Positions 1 to 8,556 of a stretch of DNA of 64,000 bases are shown here, piece after piece; positions within the stretch are counted from its first letter, which is position 1, and each line of letters begins with the position of its first letter. The stretch is taken from NCBI RefSeq assembly GCF_003989825.1, contig NZ_RZHE01000004.1, forward strand, positions 248,001-312,000, given 5' to 3'. The notes beneath the pieces are model-generated. The model had not been told where the DNA came from. It saw only the letters and a list, made by a program, of their open reading frames with translations, and ran no database searches. This stretch comes from Vreelandella populi. GTDB taxonomy: Bacteria > Pseudomonadota > Gammaproteobacteria > Pseudomonadales > Halomonadaceae. The translations under genes and the position numbers were made by a program.

Positions 1-1
1 C

Positions 2-226
2 GCCGTTCTAGCAGCCCGGCTTTCGGGGCTGGCCATTGGTCTTGAGCTCACTGGTGCCTGCCGCATGCCAGCAGCTGACGGGCCGGTTACACTGATTGGC
101 AATCAAGCATTGTGTCAGCGTTACCACGTGGCGCTGAATTCGATTGGCTTGCAGACCCGACATCTGGATGGCGATATCGCCGTACTGGCAGGTCTGCGCC
201 TCGCCCACCGGGCCCTAACAGCGTAA
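2..226 (+). CDS. dgoK: 2-dehydro-3-deoxygalactonokinase, C-terminal part
   Basis: Only the last 74 codons are present; the gene starts before the window. The enzyme phosphorylates 2-keto-3-deoxygalactonate to the 6-phosphate in the De Ley-Doudoroff galactose/galactonate pathway. The visible tail has the family end: a LSGLAIGLEL segment, then VTLIGNQALCQRYHVAL, then a helix ending RLAHRALTA before TAA. It lies 42 bases before dgoA, the next enzyme of the pathway, so they are very probably one operon. The call rests on the tail pattern plus this neighbour; the ATPase core is not visible. Confidence 0.8.
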   Translation, partial: AVLAARLSGLAIGLELTGACRMPAADGPVTLIGNQALCQRYHVALNSIGLQTRHLDGDIAVLAGLRLAHRALTA

Positions 227-268
227 TACCGCCCTTCTGGGTGCTAATTGATAATGGAGAGAGTGTCG

Positions 269-877
269 ATGACGTTGCCCTTGATTGGTATTTTGCGTGG
301 GGTTAAGCCTGACGAGGCGGTAGATATTGCCCGTGAGGTGCTTGAGGCTGGTATTACGCAAATTGAAGTGCCGCTTAACTCCCCCGACCCGTTTACCAGC
401 ATTAGCCTGCTCGTGGAAGCGTTTGGCGAGCGCGCCGTGATTGGCGCAGGTACGGTACTTATTCCCGAGCAGGTACGCGAAGTATATGACGCAGGCGGGC
501 GCCTGATTGTTTCGCCCAACTGCCGCCCCAGCGTGATCGAGGAAACCCGCCGTTTGGGTATGGCTAGCTGGCCGGGCATTGTCACGCCTTCTGAAGCGTT
601 TGATGCCATTGATGCAGGTGCCACCGGGCTCAAACTCTTTCCAGCGGTGCAGGTCGGGCTGGAGGGCATGAAGGCAGTACGCGCGGTGCTGCCAAGCGGC
701 ACACTGCTTTACGCTGTGGGCGGCGTCGGCGTTGATAATTTTACCGCCTGGCGGGCAGCGGGCGTTGATGGTGCCGGGTTAGGAAGCGCCCTGTACAAAC
801 CGGGCCAGACGCCTTCTGAAGTAGGCCGTCAGGCTAAAGCGTTAGTGGCCGCCTGGGAAGCGGGAGCGCAGGCATGA
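269..877 (+). CDS. dgoA: 2-dehydro-3-deoxy-6-phosphogalactonate aldolase
   Basis: Cleaves 2-keto-3-deoxy-6-phosphogalactonate into pyruvate and glyceraldehyde 3-phosphate. It is a 202-residue class I aldolase of the KDPG/KHG family with a single TIM barrel. Glu33 (IEVPLNSP) and the Schiff-base Lys122 (GLKLFPAV) are in place; the IEVPLNSP form is typical of DgoA rather than Eda. The frame is open further upstream (TTG 248, ATG 254), but ATG 269 follows a GGAGAG box at about 5 bases and gives the usual family length. Its stop overlaps the next gene as ATGA, which indicates translational coupling. A second KDPG-type aldolase (eda) lies 2.8 kb away on the other strand. Confidence 0.92.
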   Translation: MTLPLIGILRGVKPDEAVDIAREVLEAGITQIEVPLNSPDPFTSISLLVEAFGERAVIGAGTVLIPEQVREVYDAGGRLIVSPNCRPSVIEETRRLGMASWPGIVTPSEAFDAIDAGATGLKLFPAVQVGLEGMKAVRAVLPSGTLLYAVGGVGVDNFTAWRAAGVDGAGLGSALYKPGQTPSEVGRQAKALVAAWEAGAQA

Positions 878-1761
878 ATAATATTCCCACGTGGCAAGCC
901 GAACTTGCCGTGGATTCACGCTGCGAATTGGGTGAAGGCCCGCAATGGCACGCCAGCCGCGAGCGGCTTTACTGGTGCGATATTCTAGGCAAACGCCTGC
1001 ATTGGCTCTCTCCCGGCACGGCAAAGCACGGCCATCATCCGCTTGACCAGAAGGTCTCGCTTGCCGCCCCGCTTGACGATGGCGACCTGTTGATAGTCGG
1101 CGAACATGCATTGAACCGTTTTAACCCAGACAGCGGGCATATTGAGAAGCTTTGCGATTTCGAATCAGACAACCCAGTGACGCGCAGCAATGACGCTCGC
1201 GTTGACCGCCACGGCAGCCTATGGCTTTCCAGCATGGGTAAACAGGCCGAACCTGAGGCAGGCAGCCTTTACCGGCTGCATCGCGGAGAACTCTGCAGGC
1301 TGCGCACCCACCTGACCATTCCTAATGCGCTGTGCTTTTCAGCCGACGGGAAAACGGCGTACTTTACCGACACGCCCACTGGTCAGGTCATGCGTTGGGC
1401 ACTGGATGAGCAGGGCTGGCCCGTGGGCGAGCCGAACCACTTTGCCGACTTTTCCGAGCATGCGGGCAACCCGGATGGTGCGGTAATGGATAGCGAAGGC
1501 TGTATGTGGCTGGCCCTGTGGGGTGCGGGCGAGGTAGTTCGCTTAAACACTGTGGGCCAGGTGATCGGGCGTGTTGTACTGCCGGTCAACCAACCCTCCT
1601 GCCCCGTGTTTGCAGGGCCTGACCTTAAGACGCTGTATATCACCACGGCCCAAGAAGGGCTAAGCGCCGCGCAGCTGGGCCAAACGCCCACCGCAGGTTC
1701 TCTTTTTTCAGTTCAGACCGGTATCAAGGGGTTGGCTGAGCCGCCGCTGCGACTGGCCTAG
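874..1761 (+). CDS. SMP-30/gluconolactonase family sugar lactonase
   Basis: A 295-residue six-bladed beta-propeller of the SMP-30/gluconolactonase/LRE family. Such enzymes hydrolyse aldonolactones using one divalent metal. The expected metal ligands are visible: Glu21 in GEGPQWH, the Asn in TIPNALCFS, and the Asp in GNPDGAVMD. It overlaps dgoA by four bases, so the likely substrate is galactonolactone formed by a galactose dehydrogenase encoded elsewhere. That substrate is inferred from position; arabinono- or gluconolactone are alternatives. The operon ends here, with a strong hairpin about 30 bases downstream. Confidence 0.85.
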   Translation: MNNIPTWQAELAVDSRCELGEGPQWHASRERLYWCDILGKRLHWLSPGTAKHGHHPLDQKVSLAAPLDDGDLLIVGEHALNRFNPDSGHIEKLCDFESDNPVTRSNDARVDRHGSLWLSSMGKQAEPEAGSLYRLHRGELCRLRTHLTIPNALCFSADGKTAYFTDTPTGQVMRWALDEQGWPVGEPNHFADFSEHAGNPDGAVMDSEGCMWLALWGAGEVVRLNTVGQVIGRVVLPVNQPSCPVFAGPDLKTLYITTAQEGLSAAQLGQTPTAGSLFSVQTGIKGLAEPPLRLA

Positions 1762-1790
1762 CGCATCCTATAGCGGCTCTTTAAACCAGA

Positions 1791-1820
1791 AAGCCCCATG
1801 AGCGTTCACTCACGGGGCTT
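1791..1820. terminator. Bidirectional terminator between lactonase and symporter genes
   Basis: AAGCCCC and TGAG pair with CTCA and GGGGCTT around a short loop, with A bases before and T bases after. It sits between two convergent genes and can serve both. Confidence 0.8.
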
Positions 1821-1853
1821 TTCTGATGGCTTGTTATTGAATCAGTACGGTGC

Positions 1854-3449
1854 TTAACCGGCGAAGCTTATATACATAACGATAACCAGCACCACAAGCG
1901 CAATGCCGGCGGGTACTGCCCCTTTCCAGGGTGTCAGATCAACGTCACCGGTATGCTCCTGCACCCAATCGGTCTCGCGGGGGCGCAGCTTGCCAATAAT
2001 CAGCATGACCGCGACCAGGAGCACAAACACCAACGCCACGAAATGGAACTCGTGCATCACCTGGGGCAGCAGGGTAAACGGGGGTACAAAGTAGCCTGCG
2101 GCGATCAGCAGACAGCCGCCAACCAGCGCGATCTTTGCCGCCATGGGCGGTACACGCTTGGTCAGAAGACCGACAATGACGACTGCAAGAATGGGAATGA
2201 AGTAGATCGCGTTCATTTTCTGTAAATAGCCAAACAGGCTATCCTGCCCGGCCAGCAACGGTGCGATGATCATGGTGATAACGGCCATGATCCAGCCAAA
2301 TACCTTGCCCGACTTCACCACCTGCTCTTCGGTTGCATCCTTGTTCAGCACGCCTTTGTAGATACCCAGGCTGAAAATAGTGGTGGTACTGTTAAGCGCC
2401 GAATTGAACGATGAGAGAATCGCCCCGACCATTACCGCAGCAAAGAAGCCGGTCAAGTAAGGCGGCAACACATTGAAGACCAGATGCCCATAGGCTTCAT
2501 CGGCACGCACGCCCTGGTCGGCGTAAAGGTGATAAGCAATGATGCCTGGCAGCACCAGGTACAGCGGCCCCAACAGCTTGAACAGGCCCGTCAACAGCAC
2601 GCCCTTCTGGCCTTCGGCCAGGTTCTTGGCGGCAAACGTGCGCTGAATGATCTGCTGATTGGTGCTCCAGTAGAAAAGGTTGATTAAAAACACCCCGGTA
2701 AACAGCGTGAAAAACGGCACCTGCTGTTCAGCGCCGCCAATTGAATTAAGCTTTTCAGGATCGCTCTCTTTAAGAATGCTCCAGCCTTCCATGATGCCGG
2801 TGCCGCCACTCACTGCCTGAAGCCCAAAGTAGACAATTACAAAGCCGCCAATCAACAGGCCAACACCGTTTAGCGTGTCGGACACCGCCACCGTACGTAG
2901 CCCGCCAAACAGGGCGTATATCGCGCCAATGATTCCTACGATCCACACCGTTAGCCATAAAAGCGTGGTAGATGACTGAATGCCAGTTAACCCCGGCAAA
3001 TCCAGCATTCCCTGAAGGCCTATCGCTCCTGAGTAGAGAATGATCGGTAACAAAATCACTGCGTAGGCAATCAGGAAAATAATATTGGTAATCAGCTGGG
3101 TGTCTTTATCAAAGCGAATTTCCAGCAGCTGAGGTAGTGTGGCGATACCGCTTTTCAAAAAGCGCGGCAGGAAAAACAGCGCAAGAGCCACAAGCGCAAT
3201 CACGGCGACCACTTCCCATGCCATCACGCTCAAACCATCGGCAAAGGCGGCCCCGTTAAGCCCCACCATCTGCTCGGTGGAGAGGTTCGTCATTAACAGC
3301 GAGCCCGCAATCAGCGGAAAGGTAAGCGAGCGTCCGGCCAGGAAATAGCCGCTGGTGCTTGAGTGATCATCACGGTGCGTAATCCGCCACGTGACAAAGG
3401 CGACCAGACCTGTAAAAAACAGGAAAGACGCCAGAGTCAGCATATGCAT
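1854..3449 (-). CDS. Sodium:solute (sugar) symporter, SSS family, YidK-like
   Basis: A 531-residue inner membrane protein with about 14 hydrophobic segments, belonging to the sodium:solute symporter superfamily. The N-terminal region (GYFLAGRSL, then [18 protein letters not shown]) is the signature of the SGLT/YidK branch, which contains sodium/sugar carriers such as Vibrio SglT. It faces the galactonate genes, so galactose or a related sugar is a reasonable substrate, but this is inference. ATG 3449 is preferred over the ATG two codons later because a GGAG box lies 9 bases before it. It is transcribed alone. Confidence 0.85.
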   Translation of the reverse strand: MHMLTLASFLFFTGLVAFVTWRITHRDDHSSTSGYFLAGRSLTFPLIAGSLLMTNLSTEQMVGLNGAAFADGLSVMAWEVVAVIALVALALFFLPRFLKSGIATLPQLLEIRFDKDTQLITNIIFLIAYAVILLPIILYSGAIGLQGMLDLPGLTGIQSSTTLLWLTVWIVGIIGAIYALFGGLRTVAVSDTLNGVGLLIGGFVIVYFGLQAVSGGTGIMEGWSILKESDPEKLNSIGGAEQQVPFFTLFTGVFLINLFYWSTNQQIIQRTFAAKNLAEGQKGVLLTGLFKLLGPLYLVLPGIIAYHLYADQGVRADEAYGHLVFNVLPPYLTGFFAAVMVGAILSSFNSALNSTTTIFSLGIYKGVLNKDATEEQVVKSGKVFGWIMAVITMIIAPLLAGQDSLFGYLQKMNAIYFIPILAVVIVGLLTKRVPPMAAKIALVGGCLLIAAGYFVPPFTLLPQVMHEFHFVALVFVLLVAVMLIIGKLRPRETDWVQEHTGDVDLTPWKGAVPAGIALVVLVIVMYISFAG

Positions 3450-3593
3450 ATTGGCTTACTCCATCTTGTAAGGGGAATCTGCGCGCTCTAAGCTAAGCGC
3501 ACCTAAATGTCTGACATATTAGCAATAAGTTTAATAGACTCGCGTTTGACGTGTTATCCGCCTTTGGTCTTAGCAATTTGCTTGATTTAGAAC

Positions 3594-3625
3594 ATAAAAA
3601 AACCGGACAGGCTTAACCTGTCCGG
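3594..3625 (-). terminator. Rho-independent terminator after eda
   Basis: A perfect 9-bp stem (CCGGACAGG / CCTGTCCGG) with a CTTAA loop. Read on the minus strand it is followed by a run of T, about 40 bases after the eda stop. Confidence 0.9.
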
Positions 3626-3666
3626 CGAGTAATCAATGGCAGACTTACTGCCATGCATGGCTGCTC

Positions 3667-4329
3667 TTAACGATGAAAACGCTCGGCGACCTCTTGCGCC
3701 AGCTTGCGAATGCCGTCCCAGTCCTCAGCCTCGACCAGCTTGCTGGGCGTGAGCCAAGAGCCGCCCACACACATGACGTTGGGCAGGGACAGATAGGATT
3801 CGGCGTTATCCACAGTAATGCCGCCCGTAGGACAGAACTGCGCACCGGGAATCGGGCCGCCAAACGCTTTAAGCGCCTTGGCGCCGCCGCTGGACTCTGC
3901 CGGGAAGAACTTGAAACGGCGATAGCCATACTGCCAGCCGGTCATCAGCTCAGATACGGTTGAAACACCGGGCAGCATAGGCACGGGGCTTTCAATACCG
4001 TAGCGGTAAAGTGCTTCCGTCGCGCCCGGCGTCACGACAAAATCTGCGCCCACTTCTTCAGCCTGGCGGTACTGGGCCGGGGTCAGTACGGTGCCAACCC
4101 CGATACTGGCTCCAGTCAGCTCTTTCTTCATACGCTTGATCGCTTCAAGCGCGCAGTCGGTGCGCAGGGTAATTTCCAGTACGCTTAAACCACCTTCCAC
4201 TAAGGCTCTGCCCAGCGGTACGGCATCCTCGATACGCTCAATGGTGATGACCGGAATTACTTCCGCCTTGTGACAGATACTGTCGAGTTCGGCGGTACGC
4301 GTTGAGGGCAGCTGTTTATCGATTGACAT
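3667..4329 (-). CDS. eda: KDPG/KHG aldolase (Entner-Doudoroff aldolase)
   Basis: Splits 2-keto-3-deoxy-6-phosphogluconate to pyruvate and glyceraldehyde 3-phosphate, the last step of the Entner-Doudoroff pathway. Its 220 residues form one TIM barrel. The catalytic Glu52 (LEITLRT) and Schiff-base Lys140 (RRFKFFPAE) are visible, as is the GVGTVLTP motif. ATG 4329 has GGAG about 7 bases upstream. It is the last gene of zwf-pgl-eda, 32 bases after pgl. The partner dehydratase edd is not in the window. Confidence 0.97.
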   Translation of the reverse strand: MSIDKQLPSTRTAELDSICHKAEVIPVITIERIEDAVPLGRALVEGGLSVLEITLRTDCALEAIKRMKKELTGASIGVGTVLTPAQYRQAEEVGADFVVTPGATEALYRYGIESPVPMLPGVSTVSELMTGWQYGYRRFKFFPAESSGGAKALKAFGGPIPGAQFCPTGGITVDNAESYLSLPNVMCVGGSWLTPSKLVEAEDWDGIRKLAQEVAERFHR

Positions 4330-4361
4330 GAGGTGTCTCCAGATAATGTGTTGTTTGATCG

Positions 4362-5027
4362 TTAAGGCGCCCAGTAAATGGCTAGCGGGCAGGAGAGGAA
4401 GGCGCGTATCGGCAGTTGTCGAACATCATCGCCATTCAACGCGTTCGCCAGCACGGTGCGCTTGTCATCACCGGTAATATGCAGAATAAGTCGGTTCGCC
4501 TTATGCAGGCTTGCCGCAGAAAAGGTGATTCGCGGCTGGGGCTGGCTGGGGGTACGCACCGCCACCAACGTTTCATCGGTTGCCAGTGCCAGCCCCAATT
4601 CCTGGCTATCGGGGAACAGCGATGCCGTATGCCCATCACTGCCCATTCCCAGAATCACAACGCTTGCAGGCCAGGCAAGCGATGCCGTGCGCTCGGCTAC
4701 TTCCGCCACGCCCTCTTCCGGCGTTGATGCTTTTGAGGTCAATGACACAAAGTGCGCGGCCGCCGCGTTACCTTGCAGCAGGTTATCCCGCACCAGCTTG
4801 GCGTTGCTGTCGCTGCTGTGTTCATCTACCCAGCGCTCGTCTGCCAAGGTGATATCGATACGCTCCCAGGCAAGCGGCTTGGCTGCAAGCGCCTTGAAAA
4901 AAGGTACTGGCGTAGAGCCACCGGAGACGATCAGCAGCGCGCGCTGTTGGCGTTCCAGATCTTCGCTCAGGGCTTGCGCTACCGCTTCAGCAAGCTGCTC
5001 GGCAAGCTTTTGACGTGCTTGTGTCAT
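4362..5027 (-). CDS. pgl: 6-phosphogluconolactonase
   Basis: Hydrolyses 6-phosphogluconolactone to 6-phosphogluconate, the step after glucose-6-phosphate dehydrogenase. Family marks: IVSGGSTP near the N-terminus, then TLADERWV, then VILGMGSDGHTASLFP, which holds the catalytic His. The frame is open to 5057, but ATG 5027 lies one base past the zwf stop and is served by a GAGGA box inside the zwf end. That gives 221 residues, a normal length for the DevB/SOL type. The tight spacing implies coupled translation with zwf. Confidence 0.95.
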   Translation of the reverse strand: MTQARQKLAEQLAEAVAQALSEDLERQQRALLIVSGGSTPVPFFKALAAKPLAWERIDITLADERWVDEHSSDSNAKLVRDNLLQGNAAAAHFVSLTSKASTPEEGVAEVAERTASLAWPASVVILGMGSDGHTASLFPDSQELGLALATDETLVAVRTPSQPQPRITFSAASLHKANRLILHITGDDKRTVLANALNGDDVRQLPIRAFLSCPLAIYWAP

Positions 5028-5028
5028 G

Positions 5029-6534
5029 TCAGTAATCCTCGTACCAGCTGCGGCCATCCTGGGTAATCATGGCAATCGAGGCCACCGGCCCCCAGGAGCC
5101 TGCCGGGTAGCGCCGGGGCGGCGTCTCGCGCGCCTCCCAGCCTTCGATCAACTGATCGCACCAGCGCCAGGCGTGTTCAACCTCATCGCGGCGCACAAAC
5201 AGATACTGCTGCCCTTTCATCACTTCCAACAGCAGTCGTTCATAGGCATCCGGAATACGCGATTTGGGGAAGGCGCTGTTGAAATCCAGGTGCAGCGGGC
5301 CGGGGCGCAGCCGCATGCCTTTATCCAGGCCGCTATCCTTGGTAAGCACCTGAAGGGCAATCCCCTCCTCCGGCTGCAGACGAATAATCAGCTTGTTGGA
5401 GGCAATGCCACGCTGGTCCGGATCAAAGATATAATGCGCCTGCTGGCGAAAGTGAATGACGATCTGCGAGAGCTTTTCAGGCATGCGTTTGCCGGTACGC
5501 AAGTAGAACGGCACGCCAGCCCAGCGCCAGTTGGACACTTCAGTCTTCATCGCCACGAAGGTCTCGGTCTGGCTCTGGGTATTGGCGTCCTCTTCCTCTA
5601 GATAACCGGGCACGGACTGACCATCGCTGGTACCGGCAATATACTGACCGCGCACCACGTCGCGGCCCAAGGCCTCACCGGTAAAGGGTTTAAGCGCCTT
5701 GAGTACCTTGACCTTTTCGTCGCGGATGGCATCGGCATCCAGGTTGGAAGGCGGGTCCATAGCAATCAGGCAGAGTAGCTGCAGAAGATGGTTCTGGACC
5801 ATGTCACGCAGCTGACCCGCCTCATCGAAATAGCCCCAGCGGCCTTCAATGCCAACCTTTTCGGCAACGGTAATTTCCACGTGAGAAATATGGTTCTGAT
5901 TCCACTGAGTGCCAAACAGCGGATTGGCAAAGCGCAGTGCAATCAGGTTTTGAACCGTTTCCTTACCTAGGTAGTGGTCGATCCGGTATACCCGCGACTC
6001 AGGAAAAACGGCGCCAATCGCATCGTTGATCTGCTCGGAGGACTTGAGGTCATAGCCAATGGGTTTTTCAACTACGACACGCGTATCGTCATCCAGACTG
6101 CCACTGGCATGAAGGTTATGGCAGATATCACCGTAAATGCGCGCGCCAACAGAAAGATAGACCACCATGGGCCGCTCGGCGCCTTCGCGCCATTGGCGGA
6201 TGGCGTCATACCCTTCCGCGGTGGTGAAATCGAGCTGGCGATAGTCCAGGCGCTCAAGAAAACGCTCGAAACTCGCTTCGTCGACCTCGCTGCTTTTCAG
6301 CCGTTTGCGCAGCGCACCGCTTACCAGCTGACGAAAGGCCGTCACATCGTGCTCCTGGCGCGCCAGCCCCAGAATACGCGTGCTTTCCGGCATCAAGCCT
6401 TCGCGATCAAGGTGGTACAAAGCAGGAAACAGCTTGCGCATGGCAAGGTCGCCCAATGCTCCAAACAGCGCCAAATCAATGGCATGATCACGTCCACCTA
6501 ACGGGGCGCCTGGAGAGGCATATGACTTGCTCAT
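5029..6534 (-). CDS. zwf: Glucose-6-phosphate 1-dehydrogenase
   Basis: Oxidises glucose 6-phosphate to 6-phosphogluconolactone with NAD(P)+, feeding the Entner-Doudoroff and pentose phosphate routes. Its 501 residues show the N-terminal Rossmann motif ([18 protein letters not shown]), the substrate and active-site motif RIDHYLGKE, and the conserved [10 protein letters not shown]. The frame is open to 6561, but ATG 6534 has an AGGAG box 5 bases before it. It is the first gene of zwf-pgl-eda. Two HexR-type palindromes lie 30-100 bases upstream, so repression by HexR with relief by KDPG is expected. No hexR gene lies in this window. Confidence 0.97.
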   Translation of the reverse strand: MSKSYASPGAPLGGRDHAIDLALFGALGDLAMRKLFPALYHLDREGLMPESTRILGLARQEHDVTAFRQLVSGALRKRLKSSEVDEASFERFLERLDYRQLDFTTAEGYDAIRQWREGAERPMVVYLSVGARIYGDICHNLHASGSLDDDTRVVVEKPIGYDLKSSEQINDAIGAVFPESRVYRIDHYLGKETVQNLIALRFANPLFGTQWNQNHISHVEITVAEKVGIEGRWGYFDEAGQLRDMVQNHLLQLLCLIAMDPPSNLDADAIRDEKVKVLKALKPFTGEALGRDVVRGQYIAGTSDGQSVPGYLEEEDANTQSQTETFVAMKTEVSNWRWAGVPFYLRTGKRMPEKLSQIVIHFRQQAHYIFDPDQRGIASNKLIIRLQPEEGIALQVLTKDSGLDKGMRLRPGPLHLDFNSAFPKSRIPDAYERLLLEVMKGQQYLFVRRDEVEHAWRWCDQLIEGWEARETPPRRYPAGSWGPVASIAMITQDGRSWYEDY

Positions 6535-6564
6535 CTCTGCTCCTATGTATCGCCAAGCCATTTT

Positions 6565-6579
6565 GGTAGTTAGATTACC
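6565..6579. promoter_or_regulatory. Weaker HexR-like operator close to zwf
   Basis: GGTAGTTAGATTACC matches the HexR consensus TGTARTWWWAYTACA at the inner positions, but both ends are G/C instead of T/A. It lies 30 bases before the zwf start codon. A site of the same GG...CC type occurs near gap. Confidence 0.5.
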
Positions 6580-6619
6580 TAAAACCTACCTAAATAGCGG
6601 CCTAAAATGCAATATTAAA

Positions 6620-6634
6620 TGTAATTTTACTACA
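6620..6634. promoter_or_regulatory. HexR-type operator upstream of zwf
   Basis: TGTAATTTTACTACA fits the published gammaproteobacterial HexR consensus TGTARTWWWAYTACA at all positions. HexR is an RpiR-family repressor released by KDPG, and zwf is a standard target. The rest of 6640-7107 holds no gene that I can support, only a weak inverted repeat (GCAACCT at 7021-7027, AGGTTGC at 7047-7053). Confidence 0.85.
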
Positions 6635-7107
6635 AAAACAGTCATAGGTAAGTGTGGAAGCTTTATTACCCAGTATTTGTATTCACTCTACGTTTTGGCC
6701 AGGCCTCCGACCACCCCATCTCAATGAATTTGGCTTCTCACATTGATATTAGTATTTCAGACAATGGCGATGAGCCTGATCATTGAGCGCCTAACAGGTT
6801 AACCTGTGCTTTAACGCGCCTTCATGACATTTCTTTGAAAGCAAATTGCCCACGTAGCTATTAACACCAAGGCTTTACCGCAGCAAAAGAGTTATATCTG
6901 AACATATTAGAAAGTGTGCCTTCGTGTTCAACAATCGCTGCGTCTGCAATGCGAAACGCCTACTACAGGCTGGTTTGAGCTTCTTTTATAGTTTGTTATC
7001 TGGAATGTGGGGAGGCCCAGGCAACCTATAGCGGGAACATCGCCAAAGGTTGCGAGCATAGCGCCCCCGTTTAGAATTGACGCCAGACCTGTTCGCGCAA
7101 ACGTTCG

Positions 7108-7842
7108 CTAAATTTCTACCGCCCTACCGATAAACTCGATGGGCCCGGTAGGCAAGCCGGTTGCCGAGCCGGTTTCCTCTTCAAGCGTCAGCTCAAACAG
7201 CTGATTGTCTTGAAGGGGTGGCAGCTCATCCAGATTGACGTGGATGGGCCTGCCTGGCTCCACCAGCCCAAGCGATACCGGCGCCTGCCAGTCGTCCGCT
7301 TTTGTCCAGAACTCAAGTGCCTTACCCTCTGGCACTTCAAAGGTACCCAGCGGTATCAATTGAATGCGCTGTCGGGTTGAGGCTTGCACGACCCAACCTG
7401 CCGACTGTGTTTGTGGCGCTAGAAGCACCACCATATATTCAGGCGTGGCGGGCACCGGCGAGTCTTTAGCTAGAAGAATCCCCATCACCAAGGCAGCCGC
7501 AAGCCCAAGTCCTGCGGCACCACGCCATGCCGGCAGGCTATTAAGTAGCCGCGGGCGCGCAGGCCGATTTTTTGCAGTCTGCGCAACAGGTGTGTGATGA
7601 ACGGGCGCCTGAGTTTTCAAGCTGCGCTTTATACGCGGCCATAGGTAATCAGAAGGAGGCATCGGCTCGGCAAGCGCCGAATAGGGTAAAAAACGCTCTT
7701 CCCAAGCCATGACTGCTTGTTGTAACGCTTCATCGTGCGTCAGCCGCTCTTCTACAGGCTGGCGCTCGCTGAGTGATAACGTGCCAAGTACGTACTCACC
7801 GGCCAGCGTATGGACATCTTCATGCTTATCAACGCCACTCAT
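7108..7842 (-). CDS. Anti-sigma factor, RskA-like (anti-sigma K family)
   Basis: A 244-residue protein that probably holds the upstream-encoded ECF sigma factor at the membrane. Residues 1 to about 75 are a zinc-free anti-sigma domain (HTLAGEYVLGTLSLSER...). One hydrophobic segment follows (GAAGLGLAAALVMGILLA, about 105-125), then a C-terminal RskA domain with LIPLGTFEVPEGKALEFW. ATG 7842 overlaps the sigma stop as ATGA and has GGGAG 8 bases upstream; a GTG at 7851 is a less likely start. Such proteins are normally cleaved by regulated proteolysis on a signal, which is not known here. Confidence 0.88.
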   Translation of the reverse strand: MSGVDKHEDVHTLAGEYVLGTLSLSERQPVEERLTHDEALQQAVMAWEERFLPYSALAEPMPPSDYLWPRIKRSLKTQAPVHHTPVAQTAKNRPARPRLLNSLPAWRGAAGLGLAAALVMGILLAKDSPVPATPEYMVVLLAPQTQSAGWVVQASTRQRIQLIPLGTFEVPEGKALEFWTKADDWQAPVSLGLVEPGRPIHVNLDELPPLQDNQLFELTLEEETGSATGLPTGPIEFIGRAVEI

Positions 7843-8447
7843 GCCATACACTCCCGTAAACGTAGCAGGCTGCGCTTTATCCAGGCTTTCACGGTGCCTA
7901 GCGGCGCGCCTGTATGCGCGGCTATTTCCGCATGACTAAGGCCATCCACGTAGGCGTGAAGTACGCAGTTGCGTCGTTCTGTTTCTAGCTCTTGAAGGCA
8001 GGTGTCCATACGCTGGCCCGTTTGCCAGTCAAAAGCCTCATCGACACGTAAGGCATGCTGAAACGTTTCATCATGCTCGAATTCGGCAGGGTCGCTGTGA
8101 TCGATATTGATTTCACGATCACGGTAGCGAATCGCGTTAAGGGCAAGATGGCGGGCGACGCTGAAAATCCAGGTGCGTGCCGAGCCTTTGGAAGGGTCAA
8201 AACTGGCGGCTCGCTGCCAAATATTTAGACAGGCATCATGCACAATATCTTCCGCCATGCCGCGATCTTTCACGATTCGAATCACGACCCCTAGCAAGAC
8301 ACTACCCTCTTGCAAGTAGAGCTGATGCAGGGCGTCATGGTCGCCGCGAGCGCAGCGTTCAAGCACGGCGGCATGGTCAAATTCGTTGGCTACGTCTGTC
8401 ACATCGACGTTTTTCACACCTTCGTTTGTCACACCTTCGTTTGTCAC
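7839..8447 (-). CDS. ECF RNA polymerase sigma factor, SigK-like
   Basis: A 202-residue group 4 sigma factor. Region 2 spans about residues 28-95 (LYLQEGSVLLGVVIRIV, then AEDIVHDACLNIWQRAASFDP, then ARTWIFSVARHLALNAIR). Region 4 is at the C-terminus (CVLHAYVDGLSHAEIAAHTG then GTVKAWIKRSLLRLRE). It is co-encoded with an RskA-type anti-sigma factor by ATGA overlap. Its first 60 bases are a four-unit 15-base repeat, each unit opening with GTG (8447, 8432, 8417, 8402), so the true start is uncertain. GTG 8447 has AGGGAG 7 bases upstream. The neighbouring DUF3455 gene is a likely target. Confidence 0.93.
   Translation of the reverse strand: MTNEGVTNEGVKNVDVTDVANEFDHAAVLERCARGDHDALHQLYLQEGSVLLGVVIRIVKDRGMAEDIVHDACLNIWQRAASFDPSKGSARTWIFSVARHLALNAIRYRDREINIDHSDPAEFEHDETFQHALRVDEAFDWQTGQRMDTCLQELETERRNCVLHAYVDGLSHAEIAAHTGAPLGTVKAWIKRSLLRLRECMA
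8393..8447 (-). repeat. In-frame 15-base tandem repeat at the start of the sigma gene
   Basis: Two exact copies of GTGACAAACGAAGGT are followed by two degenerate copies (GTGAAAAACGTCGAT, GTGACAGACGTAGCC). They encode (M/V)TNEG-like pentapeptides. The repeat multiplies potential GTG starts and could change in length by slippage. Confidence 0.85.
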
Positions 8448-8503
8448 ACCCTGGCTCCCTGGCTAGGCGTCGATACCGTTTAACGCGTCCAGACAGCATA
8501 GCC

Positions 8504-8532
8504 GCTAGGGGCACTGCACACGAGCCCCTAGC
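8504..8532. other. Hairpin between DUF3455 and sigma genes
   Basis: A perfect 9-bp inverted repeat (GCTAGGGGC / GCCCCTAGC) with an 11-base loop and no T run on either side. On the minus strand it comes about 25 bases after the DUF3455 stop and 56 bases before the sigma start. It could be a partial terminator or an RNA stabiliser that lets the secreted protein be made in excess over the sigma factor. Confidence 0.5.
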
Positions 8533-8556
8533 GTAACTTAAATTAATACTTGGAGC

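Noticed and set aside
7021..7053. Inverted repeat GCAACCT ... AGGTTGC as terminator of the anti-sigma gene
   Set aside because: The loop is 19 bases and there is no T run; too weak to call.
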